DNA of 64,000 nt from Paenibacillus hamazuiensis (GTDB lineage Bacteria > Bacillota > Bacilli > Paenibacillales > NBRC-103111): NCBI RefSeq assembly GCF_023276405.1, contig NZ_JALRMO010000001.1:6135001-6199000 (forward strand), written 5' to 3'. Made by a program: the position numbers and the translations under genes. Under the pieces are notes generated by a model, which worked only from the letters and a program-made list of their open reading frames with translations, searched no databases and was not told the origin of the DNA. Below are positions 1-10,377 of this stretch, piece after piece. Positions within the stretch are counted from its first letter, which is position 1. Each line of letters starts with the position of its first letter.

Positions 1-263
1 GCATCCAGCAGTTCAATTTTCCCTTTTTCCAATAAATTTTGTTCCAATTCAAAATAATTATCGAAATGATCCTCTATAGCACGCTTCCCTTTTCCAGTCA
101 CAATAATAATATCAGTTATGCCTGATTCGACAGCTTCTTCGACAATATACTGAATAGTAGGTTTATCTACAATGGGTAACATTTCTTTAGGCATTGCCTT
201 TGTAGCCGGAAGAAATCTAGTCCCTAAACCAGCTGCAGGAATTATGGCTTTTCTTATACACAT
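1..263 (-). CDS. galU: UTP--glucose-1-phosphate uridylyltransferase, N-terminal part
   Basis: The first 87 residues of a GalU-type nucleotidyltransferase, which makes UDP-glucose from UTP and glucose-1-phosphate for surface polysaccharides. The N-terminus reads [20 protein letters not shown], which contains the nucleotide-binding GxGTRFLP loop, followed by [15 protein letters not shown] and the [14 protein letters not shown] segment typical of the family. The start ATG is at 261-263. The gene runs off the left edge, so the rest cannot be seen. It is divergent from the polymerase gene at 449, and both fit a polysaccharide locus. Base composition is AT-rich like that neighbour. Confidence 0.93.
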   Translation of the reverse strand, partial: MCIRKAIIPAAGLGTRFLPATKAMPKEMLPIVDKPTIQYIVEEAVESGITDIIIVTGKGKRAIEDHFDNYFELEQNLLEKGKIELLD

Positions 264-405
264 TAGTCGAATCCTCCACTGCTATAGTTTTTATGACAAT
301 TCTCTACACATTTTTTGCTTTCTTATTTTAACAAATTTAAAAATACAATACTAGAGAAATATATTTCTATCAAGGCAGATGTAGCTCTGACTACAAATTT
401 TATTG

Positions 406-411
406 TATAAT
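406..411 (+). promoter_or_regulatory. possible -10 element upstream of polymerase gene
   Basis: A perfect TATAAT lies 38 bases before the ATG at 449, in the AT-rich gap between galU and the polymerase gene. No good -35 hexamer is visible at 16-18 bases spacing, and AT-rich DNA yields such matches by chance. Confidence 0.3.
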
Positions 412-448
412 CTATTCGACATGATTAATTTTTAAGGAGAACTTGGAA

Positions 449-2908
449 ATGATAAAAAGCAAAACTTATGCTAATCAGAAAAAGAATAAATCTATGGAAG
501 GTGGTTTTTCTTTTCTCAATCTTACAATTATCACTTTAACATGTATCTTCATTTTTTTAACACCCTATCAAAAAGCCTTATTTAATGGAAATACTTTTGA
601 ATTTGAAAGGCCTCTATATACTACTTTCTTTTTTGCTTCTATTGCTTTAATTATTTTATCTGTTTGGATGTTTAATAATTATAAAATTTCAAAATTTTCG
701 ATTATACTTCTTTTCTGTATTTGGTGCATACCTCTTTCTTTTTTTATTTCTAGTTTTAACTCCGTTTCCTTACATTTAGCCACCAATTCAATTTATATAA
801 GTCTTTTTTATGCATTTTGTTTTGTTATTGGGATTACAAGTTTCAAAAAAAGCAAATCGTTTATATTAATTAGTAGAACTCTCTGGATTTCATCGTTATT
901 AATTATTCTATTTGGATTATTGAATTATTTCGGTGATGCTTCGTTATTTGGGCTAATAAATTGGTCGACAATCCCGGAAAGTATTTCAAAAATTTATAAA
1001 GATTCAGTCATGATGACAGATATAGGACTTAGATTGACTTCCGTTTTCCAGTACGCAAATACTTATGCTTGTTTCCTACTAGCATTTTTGTTCTTATCTT
1101 TATCAAACTTAGTTAGAAGTAATTCAAAAACTGGTGCAATATTATATAGTATAGTATTAGTACCGACTTTAGTTTCGTTTTTTCTAACTTTATCACGCGG
1201 CGCACTTGTGATTGTACCGATCATATTTTTATTGATATTACCCTTTTTTTCTTTTTTAAGGCAAATTTTATTTCTACTATATTTCTGCATATCAACATTG
1301 GCATCTTTATTAATCTTGAAAAAAATATCAATGATAGGGGAGAATACTTTTAAAGAGGCTACTTCTAACTTTTTTTGGACTGGGTGGTTCATTGTAATCG
1401 CCGCAGGTATAATAAGTTCTCTTATTATATATGTTATTCAACATTTTGCTCTAAAATATGAAAAAAGAATTGATGATAAAATCAAATTTAAGTATAAAAA
1501 TTTTTTATTATCAATAATCATTGTATTACTCGGAACAATAATCGGATATTTTATTGTAAACAAGTCATCGATAGTGAATATATTTCCAGAGGAAATCAAA
1601 GAACGGATAGAAAATATCAACTTGGATCAACATAGTGTCAGAGAACGTGAGACTTTTTATAAAGATGCAATAAAATTAATAAAAGACTATCCTCTCTTAG
1701 GAGCAGGTGGTGGAGCATGGTCTGTTATCTATGAAAAATACCAAAATAATCCGTACACCAGTAGGCAAGCTCATAATTTTTTCTTGCAGTATATTATTGA
1801 AGTTGGGATTATTGGATTTTTTTGCTTATTGCTATTTTTACTCGCAATATATTATCTAATTATCACTAGTTATTTCAAGAGAAATATTCGATTTTCAGAT
1901 AAATCAATAGGTTTATTAATCTTTAATACAACTATATTATTCCACTCTGCAATAGACTTCGACTTAAGTTATGTCTATCTTGGGGCAATTGTCTTTTTAT
2001 TTTTTGGAGTAATATTATCTAACGTTCAAGAAGACAATAGCGAAAATCATTCATTTTCCGTCTTATCTTCTAAATACAGGCTTACAAGCATTATTTCAAT
2101 GACTCTTGCGATTATCGGCATTATAACAACATTTAGTACTTTCAAAATGTTGCAAGGAAGCACTCTTTTTAACAACTCAATAGCTTTAATTAATAGGCAT
2201 GCTGCTTATCAAGATATATCAAAGCCTCTTGATCAGGCAATTTCATTACAACCTAAACACCCTGATTATATTCTTTTTAAATCTTCACTTTTAATTCAGT
2301 TATACACTCAAACCAAAAATGAGCAATTCTACAATCAGGCCAATGATTTAATAAATAAAATAAAAGCTACCGAACCATACAACCGACAAATCCTGGAACA
2401 AGAATATGATCTTTTAATAAAAAAAGGAAACTTGGAAAAAGCTTACGAACTAATTAATAATGCCTTGGCCATATATCCGTGGGATTCTTCTTTGTATGAG
2501 CGGGCAATCGTTATCAAGTTTACAATCGGACAAAATAATAAAAGCCTTGAAAAACAAGAATGGGATATTGCCTTAAACATATACACAGAATTTCAAAATA
2601 AGATTAAAGAACTTGAAAAATTACCAAAAACTCAAGGGCAAGGCAGACCTTTCTATGTTACTCCTGATATGGCCATGGCAGTAGGACAAATTTATTACTC
2701 ACGCAAAGAGTATTCTAATAGTGAATCTGTTTTCAGATCAGCGATGCGAGAAGATGAGTTAGATGTTCAAATAAATAGGTCAGTAATTCGATGGTTACTC
2801 GCGTCCTTAATTAAACAAGGAACTAATGATACGAGATTATACGAAAAATTGTTGGAAAAAGATCCTTCTGAAAAACAGAAAATTAATGAACTTATATCAA
2901 CTCCCTAA
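449..2908 (+). CDS. O-antigen ligase/Wzy-like polysaccharide polymerase with C-terminal repeat domain
   Basis: An 819-residue integral membrane protein. About a dozen hydrophobic segments fill residues 20-560. They include a long loop with the Wzy_C-type features RERETFYKDAIKLIKDYPLLG and GAGGGAWSVIYEKYQ followed by QAHNFFLQYIIEVGIIG, where HN is typical of the O-antigen ligase/polymerase superfamily. The C-terminal ~230 residues are soluble, helical and TPR-like (LEQEYDLLIKKGNLEKAYEL). It probably polymerises or ligates a lipid-linked glycan at the outer membrane face. I chose the ATG at 449 because AAGGAGA at 434-440 is 8 bases upstream; a TTG at 443 would be too close. GC content is visibly far below that of the downstream core genes, suggesting transfer. 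The substrate cannot be told. Confidence 0.8.
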   Translation: MIKSKTYANQKKNKSMEGGFSFLNLTIITLTCIFIFLTPYQKALFNGNTFEFERPLYTTFFFASIALIILSVWMFNNYKISKFSIILLFCIWCIPLSFFISSFNSVSLHLATNSIYISLFYAFCFVIGITSFKKSKSFILISRTLWISSLLIILFGLLNYFGDASLFGLINWSTIPESISKIYKDSVMMTDIGLRLTSVFQYANTYACFLLAFLFLSLSNLVRSNSKTGAILYSIVLVPTLVSFFLTLSRGALVIVPIIFLLILPFFSFLRQILFLLYFCISTLASLLILKKISMIGENTFKEATSNFFWTGWFIVIAAGIISSLIIYVIQHFALKYEKRIDDKIKFKYKNFLLSIIIVLLGTIIGYFIVNKSSIVNIFPEEIKERIENINLDQHSVRERETFYKDAIKLIKDYPLLGAGGGAWSVIYEKYQNNPYTSRQAHNFFLQYIIEVGIIGFFCLLLFLLAIYYLIITSYFKRNIRFSDKSIGLLIFNTTILFHSAIDFDLSYVYLGAIVFLFFGVILSNVQEDNSENHSFSVLSSKYRLTSIISMTLAIIGIITTFSTFKMLQGSTLFNNSIALINRHAAYQDISKPLDQAISLQPKHPDYILFKSSLLIQLYTQTKNEQFYNQANDLINKIKATEPYNRQILEQEYDLLIKKGNLEKAYELINNALAIYPWDSSLYERAIVIKFTIGQNNKSLEKQEWDIALNIYTEFQNKIKELEKLPKTQGQGRPFYVTPDMAMAVGQIYYSRKEYSNSESVFRSAMREDELDVQINRSVIRWLLASLIKQGTNDTRLYEKLLEKDPSEKQKINELISTP

Positions 2909-2969
2909 TAGATACTGAAATTTTTTATTTATTACTACCAATGCATATTTTATCTTTCTGAATCCTAAT

Positions 2970-3010
2970 AATGGTAGCTATTTAATCACATAAATAGCTA
3001 CCATTTTAAG
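2970..3010 (+). terminator. hairpin terminator after polymerase gene
   Basis: A perfect 15-base inverted repeat (2970-2984 with 2991-3005) and a 6-base loop, followed by a short T-rich tail. It sits 62 bases after the stop codon and before the S-layer gene. Confidence 0.6.
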
Positions 3011-3097
3011 TTAAAAGGTGTTAGAATAAATTTTGTATTTTCTAGTATTTTATTTAGATGTAATATATAAGCTACGAGAGGAGGTGAAATCGATAAA

Positions 3098-4762
3098 ATG
3101 AACCCACAACTCAAACGCAATTTAACTAGAGAAACAAATAGGAGGAGAAACTTGGTGTCAAATCGCGTTTTAACGAAGAAAATTTCTGCAATGCTATCTG
3201 TTATGCTGCTTGTTTCCATGCTTGTTCCGGTACTTGCTTTTGCCGCAACAGGATTTTCGAATCTTGTTTATAAAAACGGTACCGTTTCAGGAACAGTTTA
3301 TTCCTCGGTTTATACCGGTGTAAAAGATGCTGTTTATCTAAACGTGTATTCGCCGTCTAATGCACTTGTGACCACTACCACTGCTACATACAGCACATAT
3401 GCTAACGGCAACTACTACTATGACTTTTCTAAATACTTTTCCAACGAGTTTAATTATGTAACTGTTTATGCAGATGTATACCAAAACGGTACCGTTGGTG
3501 AATCGGTTTACCAAACGGTATACAACACAACCGATAAAAGCACTAGCGGCAGAAGTAGTAGAGGCTCCAGCGGAAGTGCTGCTCCGATCAGCACTAACAA
3601 TAGCATTCAAGCAGAGTCCAACGGTAATGTAGATGCAACGGCATTGAAAAATGCGCTCGCTGCATCTAAAAACGTAGAAATCAAAATCAGCGGGGAAATC
3701 GCCATCATTCCGGCTTCGGCACTTGTTGATGCACTGAAAGACGGCGCGGTTATTACCGTAGTATCTGATAACGGTTCTTATTCCCTGCCTCTGTCAGTGC
3801 TCGACCTGGATGCATTGACGAAAGAACTTGATGTAACTGTTGATGTTTTGAACATTAAAGTATCCATTAAGAAGCTTTCCGACGATGCTGCTAAAGCAGT
3901 AGCTGACGCGGCTGCAAGCCTTGGTGCAAATCAAGTTTCGGATGTCGTTGATTTCAATGTTGTTGCAGAAGGTAAAGACGGTAAAACTGCGAACATCAAG
4001 TTTGGCAATACCTATGTTTCGCGTTCTGTGAAATTGAGCAAATCGGTTGACTCCAGCAAAGCAACAGGCGTTCTCTACAACGAAGCTACGAATAAGCTGA
4101 GCTTTGTACCAGCTGTTTTCGGAACTAAGGACGACCAGCCTATTGCTACGCTGAAGCGTAACGGCAACAGCATCTACACTGTGGTTGAATTGAACAAGAG
4201 CTTCGACGATATCGCTTCCCACTGGGCTAAAGCTGACATCGAGCTGCTTGCGAACAAACTGGTTGTTGACGGTGTAAGTGACAATAAGTTCGATGCAGAC
4301 CGTAACATCACTCGTGCTGAATTTGCTGCTCTTGTGGTACGTGCTCTCGGATTGTCTACTGTATCGGCCGCTAGCGACTTTACTGATGTGAAGTCCGGTG
4401 CTTGGTATGCTGACGCTGTAGCTGCTGCAGCTCAAGCCGGTATTATTAACGGCTATGAAGACAAAACGTTCCGTCCTGATGCGCAAATCACTCGCGAAGA
4501 ATTGGCTGCTATGGCTGTTCGTGCTATGAGCTATGCCGATATCGCTACAACGGTTTCGGCTGACGATCAAGCAAGTCTGCTGAAAAAGTTCAAAGACGCT
4601 GACGACATCGTTTGGGCGAAAGCTGAAATCGCTGCTGCTATCAACGCTGGTTTGATCAATGGTCTGACTGACACTACTCTCGGACCGGACAGCCAAGCTA
4701 CACGCGCACAAACAGCTACAATCCTTAAGCGTTTCTTGTCTACAGCTAACTTTATCAACTAA
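3098..4762 (+). CDS. S-layer homology (SLH) domain surface protein
   Basis: A 554-residue secreted protein. A signal peptide follows the second possible start (KKISAMLSVMLLVSMLVPVLAFAA). Then come an unassigned N-terminal domain, a Ser/Gly-rich linker (STSGRSSRGSSGS, about residue 150), and a central domain. Three SLH modules lie at about residues 370-545, beginning FDDIASHWAK, FTDVKSGAWY and KFKDADDIVWAK, each ending in a variant of the ITRAEFAALVVRAL motif. SLH modules normally bind pyruvylated secondary cell-wall polymer, anchoring the protein to peptidoglycan. Two starts are plausible. ATG 3098 has AGGAGGTG upstream; the in-frame TTG/GTG at 3152/3155 has its own GGAGGAG and gives a more typical signal peptide. 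The function of the N-terminal part is unknown. Confidence 0.88.
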   Translation: MNPQLKRNLTRETNRRRNLVSNRVLTKKISAMLSVMLLVSMLVPVLAFAATGFSNLVYKNGTVSGTVYSSVYTGVKDAVYLNVYSPSNALVTTTTATYSTYANGNYYYDFSKYFSNEFNYVTVYADVYQNGTVGESVYQTVYNTTDKSTSGRSSRGSSGSAAPISTNNSIQAESNGNVDATALKNALAASKNVEIKISGEIAIIPASALVDALKDGAVITVVSDNGSYSLPLSVLDLDALTKELDVTVDVLNIKVSIKKLSDDAAKAVADAAASLGANQVSDVVDFNVVAEGKDGKTANIKFGNTYVSRSVKLSKSVDSSKATGVLYNEATNKLSFVPAVFGTKDDQPIATLKRNGNSIYTVVELNKSFDDIASHWAKADIELLANKLVVDGVSDNKFDADRNITRAEFAALVVRALGLSTVSAASDFTDVKSGAWYADAVAAAAQAGIINGYEDKTFRPDAQITREELAAMAVRAMSYADIATTVSADDQASLLKKFKDADDIVWAKAEIAAAINAGLINGLTDTTLGPDSQATRAQTATILKRFLSTANFIN

Positions 4763-4840
4763 TCAATGGATAAGGGCTGTTCCAAAGTTGAATAATCTGG
4801 TTGAGGTCCAGCCCTCTGGTCCTATGAATGATTCATCGTT

Positions 4841-4890
4841 AAAAAGCGGTTGTGCAGGTTTAACTCTGCACAACCGTTTGTTTATTTTTA
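4841..4890 (+). terminator. rho-independent terminator after SLH protein gene
   Basis: A 10-base perfect stem (4847-4856 with 4867-4876), a 10-base loop and a T-rich tail (4877-4890). It is 85 bases downstream of the SLH stop codon. Confidence 0.8.
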
Positions 4891-5567
4891 TCAACTTTTT
4901 CCTTCCTCAGCATATCTTGGGAAACCCGACCTCTATAACTTTGAGTAAGTCGCGAAACATGAATCTCCGGGCCCCCTGGTCGTTCTTTCATTTACCGGGA
5001 AGACATTAGACTTGCCTTCTGTTCAGCATCACAGCCCATCTTATACCGCTAATTTGTCGATTTTTCTGATTATTTGTGATATCCACTTCCAGATCTGTTG
5101 GCAACAGAGTTGATCCAAGATTTATGTGATATAAAAAGAGACCTCTCCTTTTTGGTGTTTGGTTGGGTGGTACCTCCATTTTACCAAGGGATGGTTTTTT
5201 TAATGCATAAATAGGAGATGTCACTGTGGATTCTTTTACGGTTACAAATGAACTTAATGTATCTGAAAATGGCCTGCCAGGCTTCCTGTTTGGTTGTGAA
5301 TCTAATACAGTGGATAAGTTCCTTCTATAGCAAACTGTGAAGGATTCGTGCAGAAGTTATCGTAACAGTTTCCTTTGCTGTATGCTGGCAACTATTTGTA
5401 CTTACTTATTGGTTTCGGTAATCCTCAGAGGCAATACTGGGAGCCTTAATCCGAATGGGAACCACTCCTGTTTATGCTTCTTAGCCGCATGGGCGTTCAT
5501 TTAAGGCTCCTATCCAATCAACTCAAATACATTTCATTACGAAGCAAAATTATTCTATTCTTAATTT
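4891..5567. other. noncoding gap between SLH gene and first insertion element
   Basis: I see no supportable gene here. A 72-codon open frame on the minus strand (5006-5224) matches no family I recognise and has no clear start signal. It may be a remnant of an older insertion, as the region immediately precedes a cluster of mobile elements. Confidence 0.4.
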
Positions 5568-7082
5568 CTCAACTTTCGCAGATCGAAAATACGTCTAATC
5601 ACTAGAGATTATTGGGTTAATGGCTTTTTTGATACCGATCTTGACAAAAAGAAAACACCATTCTGTTTGGTATAATAGGAATTGTCGAGATTCCAATACA
5701 AAACAGAAAAGGTGCTTATTACATGGTAACCGAAAATACTCACGAAAATCAGCTCCCAAAAGAAATTAAACCGGCTTTCAAAGAATTGAAAGTGTTACAG
5801 CATCTGAATGCCGCCCGCTTTAAAAAGCAATGCGGGTTTACTGTCGCCTACTTGTTTCAATTGGTGTTCGTTCTTTTGTTTCATCAAAAGAATTGGTTTC
5901 GCTTGCTTGAAAGCGATAAATCCGAATCGTTTCCCGGCAAAGATGCGGTATATCGATTTTTAAATCATGTCGGCCACAACTGGCGTCGTTTTCTCACTGA
6001 TCTGAGCGGGACTGCCGTACATAAAATAAATCCGCTCACAGGGGCTCTGCGTATGAAGGCTTTTATTGTCGACGACTCCATGTTTTCGCGGAATCGGAGT
6101 AAGAAAGTCGAATTGTTAGCGCGATTCAAAGATCATGCAACCGGTGCTTTTTACAAAGGGTTTCGTATGCTGACGCTGGGGTGGTCGGACGGACATTCCT
6201 TCATCCCGCTCGACTTCTCCCTGCTCAGTTCGCTGAAGTCGCAGATTCATGGTATCACGGAAGGCATCGACAAACGTTTGTCCGGCTACAAGCGTCGTAT
6301 GGAAGCATTACTCCCGGCTCCACAAGTGATCCCGGCTATGATCGATCGCGCACTGGCTGCAGGCATCACGGCCTCCTATGTGCTCATGGACAGTTGGTTT
6401 ACGCATGCGCCGCTGATCCGGGAAATTCTAAAACGCGGTCTGCACGTCATTGGCATGGTTAAAAATGACAACAAGCGCTATCTCGTTCATGGACGTCGGC
6501 TGAACCTAAAAGAACTTTATGCGGCTGCCACACGGGTCGAAGGGAAGCACCGCAACGTACTAACGCTCCATACGGACCGAACTCGCTCCAGGTATTCCCG
6601 TTTTGATGGTATTCGTCCGTCACCGCACGAATAAAAACGAATGGCTGGCGATTTTGTCCACAGATCTGACGTTAACCATTGAAGAAGTCATCGAGATTTA
6701 TGGTATGCGCTGGGATATTGAAGTCTTCTTCAAATGCACCAAATCGCTTCTCCGTTTGCAAACCGAGTTCCAGGGGCGATCCTATGATTTGTTGATCGGC
6801 CATACAACCATTGTGTTCTCTCGATATATTTTGTTGGCTTGGCAACACCGTCAAAGCACCGATCACCGTACGCTCGGCGGCTTGTTCTATTTGCTTTCGA
6901 TGAGGTCAGTGCGCTCGATTGGGCGGATGCGCTACAAAAACTCGTTGAGCTGATCAACGAACTTGCAACAAAAGTTGGCAAGAAGATCTCAAAAATGATT
7001 CAAAGTCAACTCCAGAAATGGATCGCTGCTTTGCCCGGTTATGTCAAGGCTTATTTGCCTATTTCAAGCAGCGAAAGTTGAG
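5568..7082 (+). mobile_element. IS4-family insertion sequence (decayed)
   Basis: The element is bounded by a 12-base terminal inverted repeat, CTCAACTTTCGC at 5568-5579 and its reverse complement at 7071-7082. The right repeat overlaps the end of the transposase frame, as is common in compact insertion sequences. A clean target-site duplication is not visible in the flanks. It contains one transposase gene with two frameshifts. Confidence 0.75.
5723..7081 (+). pseudogene. IS4-family transposase, two frameshifts
   Basis: The DDE transposase reads in three pieces. Frame one begins at ATG 5723 and carries the first acidic motif (AFIVDDSMFSRN) and the second (YVLMDSWFTHAPL). It is lost near 6560, after NVL. 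The next frame continues as IRTELAPGIPVLMVFVRHR and carries YGMRWDIEVFFKCTK, an exact Y-2-R-3-E-6-K signature of IS4 transposases. Near 6896 the frame changes back, to DEVSALDWADALQKLVELIN and the C-terminus. All catalytic regions are present, so decay looks recent. RBS AAAGGTG precedes the ATG. The shift positions do not look like a programmed slippery site. Confidence 0.85.
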
Positions 7083-7203
7083 TAAATTTTTTCTATTTTT
7101 ACCGTTATTTCAGTAATGCTATATGTGGACAAACCATAGAAGAGTTATTTTTTTATAAAAAATATTCATTTTATGTTCATTAGATTAATATCCCCATTAA
7201 CGG

Positions 7204-7209
7204 TATAAT
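7204..7209 (+). promoter_or_regulatory. possible -10 element before VanZ-like gene
   Basis: TATAAT 69 bases upstream of the ATG at 7278. The -35 region 17 bases upstream (about 7181) is a poor match, so this is weak. Confidence 0.3.
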
Positions 7210-7277
7210 GGTTATGTATTTCCATAAAAGCTTATCTTTCCGACTACTAAGAACTAAGGAAGGCAGTTTTTTAATTT

Positions 7278-7766
7278 ATGAGACTGTTTCTACGATGGAT
7301 TCCCGCAATTATTTGTATGGCAATCATCTTCTACGCTTCATCCCAAACTCATAGTCAGCAAGACATTACACCAGCGATCAGTGCAATCATCCCCAATTCC
7401 ATAGCCAGTAATAACTTATCCGAGATAAATTTCATCTATGGGGAAGCCACAATCAATATTTCAACTATGGGAGTTGCTGGCTTAATAGAGTTTTTCATTC
7501 GAAAAATTGCTCATTTTACAATATACGCAATGCTCGGTTTCTCAGTATCTTTCGCCCTACGAAGTAAAACCCTGTTTAATCGTTTAACAGTTACTGTTTT
7601 CCTTTGTGTTATATATGCTGCCTCAGATGAATTCCATCAAAGATTAACTGGAGGAAGAACTGCCCTTTTTTCCGATGTGATAATTGATACAATTGGTTCT
7701 TTTTTCGGGGCTACAATTTTGATTTTTATTAAATTGTTTAAAAATCGATACAAGAGAAATTCATAA
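7278..7766 (+). CDS. VanZ family membrane protein
   Basis: A 162-residue protein with four hydrophobic segments. The VanZ-like signature is visible as FFIRKIAHFTIYAMLGF and YAASDEFHQRLTGGRTALFS followed by DVIIDTIGS. VanZ itself gives low-level teicoplanin resistance by an unclear mechanism, but most chromosomal VanZ-family proteins have no known role. The gene is intact. It lies between two insertion sequences: IS4 ends 195 bases before it and IS1634 begins 18 bases after its stop. It may therefore be a native survivor of the cell-surface locus or a passenger. The sequence is AT-rich like the first 3 kb. Confidence 0.82.
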   Translation: MRLFLRWIPAIICMAIIFYASSQTHSQQDITPAISAIIPNSIASNNLSEINFIYGEATINISTMGVAGLIEFFIRKIAHFTIYAMLGFSVSFALRSKTLFNRLTVTVFLCVIYAASDEFHQRLTGGRTALFSDVIIDTIGSFFGATILIFIKLFKNRYKRNS

Positions 7767-7783
7767 TCTATTTCTATTTGTCT

Positions 7784-9874
7784 TAGCCCAACTTTCCGCC
7801 ATTAGTCGGATGAAGCCTTGATTTGATTGGGTTTTCAAAATTTTATTGGTCACTACAATCTTTTTGCAACCACCGTATGTTTGCGTTTGAGCGGATCTTT
7901 GATATCGAGCAATCGATAGATTTCCTGATGAGCGCTTTCCGGCGAACTCGAAACCCGAATGTGGTGAATCTGGTCCTGAGCATCGGTGAGCATGATCGTG
8001 CTGCGTTGATGCGTGGATAATACGTTGCGCACCGTTGACCAACGGCGGTGATCATCTTGCTCGATGAGCGTCTTCTCGATGCTTATGAGCAAGTGATACG
8101 CCAGCACGGAAATAAACAAGTGACCTTCCGTCCGACTCTTTTGCTGATGGTAAACAGGACGCATACCCAAATCCGTCTTCAGCGAACGAAACGCTTCTTC
8201 GACTTGCGTAAGCGTCGTGTACAGTCGCCAAATGTCTGCCGCCGCCAAGTCCTGATGACTGGTTTCAATCACGTAACAACCGGTCAATGTTTGACGTTTG
8301 GCGCGGCTTTCTTTCTTGACGTAAGTGACAGCCGTCACCTTCTTCTTTGCCTCATCGAGCTGCAGTACGATGTCGTAGTGAGCAGCGATGCTCGGGTATC
8401 GCTCTTTCAGTCGACCGACCCGTTCGCCAACCTTTTCGACAAGTTGAATGTTGCCTTTGGCAACGGACATCTGTAAGCGGACCAGGTCCTGCAGGAAACG
8501 CTCTTCCTTGAGCGCGTCCATCGCTTGTTCTTTCTGTTCCCGTCCGGCGCTCAGGCAGAGTACCCGTGAGCCGTTCTCCCACGGGATTTTTTTGACAAAA
8601 ACCGTCTCGGAGGTGACGTCATTGCCGATGGGTTCGAATGTGTTTCTGGCCTGTTCGAATTCCTGCACATACTCTTTCTCGACAGCCCGGCGCTCGACCA
8701 CCAGATAAGGATAACCGCCGGATTTGAGCAACTGGATATTGTCCTTGGTGGCAATCCCCCGATCCATGACGATCGTCGGCCGCTCTTGGGCAAACAGATG
8801 CGGTTCTTCCGGTGTGTACAGGCGATCCAGAATGTCCGGCAGCGTTTTCGGTTCGGATTGGTTGCCGCCATAAATGCGGCTAAAGATCGGAAAACCCCGG
8901 TGATCCACCACGAGCGCCAGCGTCACCAGCGGCCGGTCAGCGCGTTGTTCTTTGGATTTGCCGCGTTTGGCCAGCGTATTGTTCTTGCACTGGCCCTCGA
9001 AATACGTGTTGGTCAAATCATACAGAAACAATGTCGTCCGGCTCGGAAACAAGAGCGCTTCCTGGTCGCGCAGCGCCTGCTCGATCCGAACTTTGTGGGC
9101 AAGCAGTTCGTCCGCGATCTCGTAAATGGCATCTTTACGGATGCGAGAAAGATCCGTCGGCAACAGTTCCAACAAGGCGGTTTGGTTGCGAAGCCAATGC
9201 CATGCCGCCAAATCGCTGGAAGGAGCAACGAGCCGACCGATCACGACCGCTTGAGCAAGCGCCTGTTGCTGCGTGGATAATCCACAGTCTTTCAGAATTC
9301 GGTTCAATCCTAATCGCTCCCAAAAGGTATGCGCGACCAATTCCGGACCGAGTGAACGGTGTTCGGAGGAAGCGATACTCTGAAGATCCACGGTGACCAG
9401 TTCGCGTTGTTCGTGCCGTTGTTGCTTTTCTTGGGCTTTGGTTTGAACGAACCGGTAATGCTTCATCGCCGCATCGGCCGCTTCGGCAATCGCAGGCTCT
9501 TCGGCCAGGAGAGAATCTTGTCCGGCTAAACGAGCTTCCAGAACGGCAGCCAACGTGCGCCACTGAGATTTGGGGAGCGTGAGCGTACCTAGTTCCATAA
9601 TGACCCGTTGGCGCGGGCCTTTGCCGGTACGGTAGGACTCGACCAATTGATGCTTGGTGTACGTGGTATTCGATTTTTTGTGTTGGGTAGAGGTTTGACG
9701 AATGAACATACCTTTAACCATAGCAGAAACCGAAAATAAAGTAAATACTTTAAACATATATTAGGTCACTACATTTGCGACTTTGAAGAGTGACCCCAGT
9801 AAGATCAAGGGGTTTCGGGTACGAAAAAGCGGCTTTTGCTCCAAATCGGGCAAAAACCGCGGAAAGTTGGGTTA
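7784..9874 (-). mobile_element. IS1634-family insertion sequence A
   Basis: Terminal inverted repeats of 16 bases with one mismatch: TAGCCCAACTTTCCGC at 7784-7799 and the reverse complement of TAACCCAACTTTCCGC at 9859-9874. No clear target duplication is visible. It carries one full-length transposase gene and begins just after the VanZ-like gene. Confidence 0.8.
7853..9709 (-). CDS. IS1634-family transposase (618 residues)
   Basis: Catalyses cut-and-paste movement of its own element. The DDE core can be followed: FLYDLTNTYFEG (first Asp), IVMDRGIATKDNIQLLKSGG (second Asp), and TQVEEAFRSLKTDLGMRPVY (Glu helix with the RSLK/RPVYH block typical of IS1634/IS1549). I place the start at ATG 9709 (MFIRQTSTQHKKSN), the usual family N-terminus; in-frame upstream starts at 9721 and 9757 lack a ribosome-binding site. 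The frame is intact, so the element may be active. It is much more GC-rich than the VanZ-like gene beside it. Confidence 0.88.
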   Translation of the reverse strand: MFIRQTSTQHKKSNTTYTKHQLVESYRTGKGPRQRVIMELGTLTLPKSQWRTLAAVLEARLAGQDSLLAEEPAIAEAADAAMKHYRFVQTKAQEKQQRHEQRELVTVDLQSIASSEHRSLGPELVAHTFWERLGLNRILKDCGLSTQQQALAQAVVIGRLVAPSSDLAAWHWLRNQTALLELLPTDLSRIRKDAIYEIADELLAHKVRIEQALRDQEALLFPSRTTLFLYDLTNTYFEGQCKNNTLAKRGKSKEQRADRPLVTLALVVDHRGFPIFSRIYGGNQSEPKTLPDILDRLYTPEEPHLFAQERPTIVMDRGIATKDNIQLLKSGGYPYLVVERRAVEKEYVQEFEQARNTFEPIGNDVTSETVFVKKIPWENGSRVLCLSAGREQKEQAMDALKEERFLQDLVRLQMSVAKGNIQLVEKVGERVGRLKERYPSIAAHYDIVLQLDEAKKKVTAVTYVKKESRAKRQTLTGCYVIETSHQDLAAADIWRLYTTLTQVEEAFRSLKTDLGMRPVYHQQKSRTEGHLFISVLAYHLLISIEKTLIEQDDHRRWSTVRNVLSTHQRSTIMLTDAQDQIHHIRVSSSPESAHQEIYRLLDIKDPLKRKHTVVAKRL

Positions 9875-10377
9875 GATATTTTCTTCGTATTGCTTTCATG
9901 GAAATTTCGATTATTATTAAAACTTGTATGCTGCAAACCATTGGTTTAAACCGAAGGTAGGAGACAAGGCACGAATTGTTTAATTAAATTTCGATTGATA
10001 ATTGTTTTTAAAAGCCTTAATAATTAAACGATGTCAAAAATGAGTCTTGTGAGGTTTTAATTTTGAGAATTATTCATATTGATATTCTAAAAGGTCTAGG
10101 AATAATCTTTGTTGTGATGGGTCACATTTTTGATCCTTTCTCTTGGTTTCCTGTTTATTCGTTTCATATGGCCTTATTTCTCTTTGCCTCTGGTTATCTT
10201 TACAAACCTAATCACGAATCCAATATTATTACCTTCTTCAAAAGACGAGTTATCAACCTGTTGATTCCATACTTTTCGTATAATGTTTTTTTCGCAATAG
10301 TAACTTACTGGCTTCATTATTATCATGGCATTAATCTATTTCAGGAAAGTCCTGACATTAACATTAAAAATCTCCTA

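Noticed and set aside
5006..5224. 72-codon minus-strand open frame as a gene
   Set aside because: No recognisable family and no ribosome-binding site; probably chance or an old remnant.
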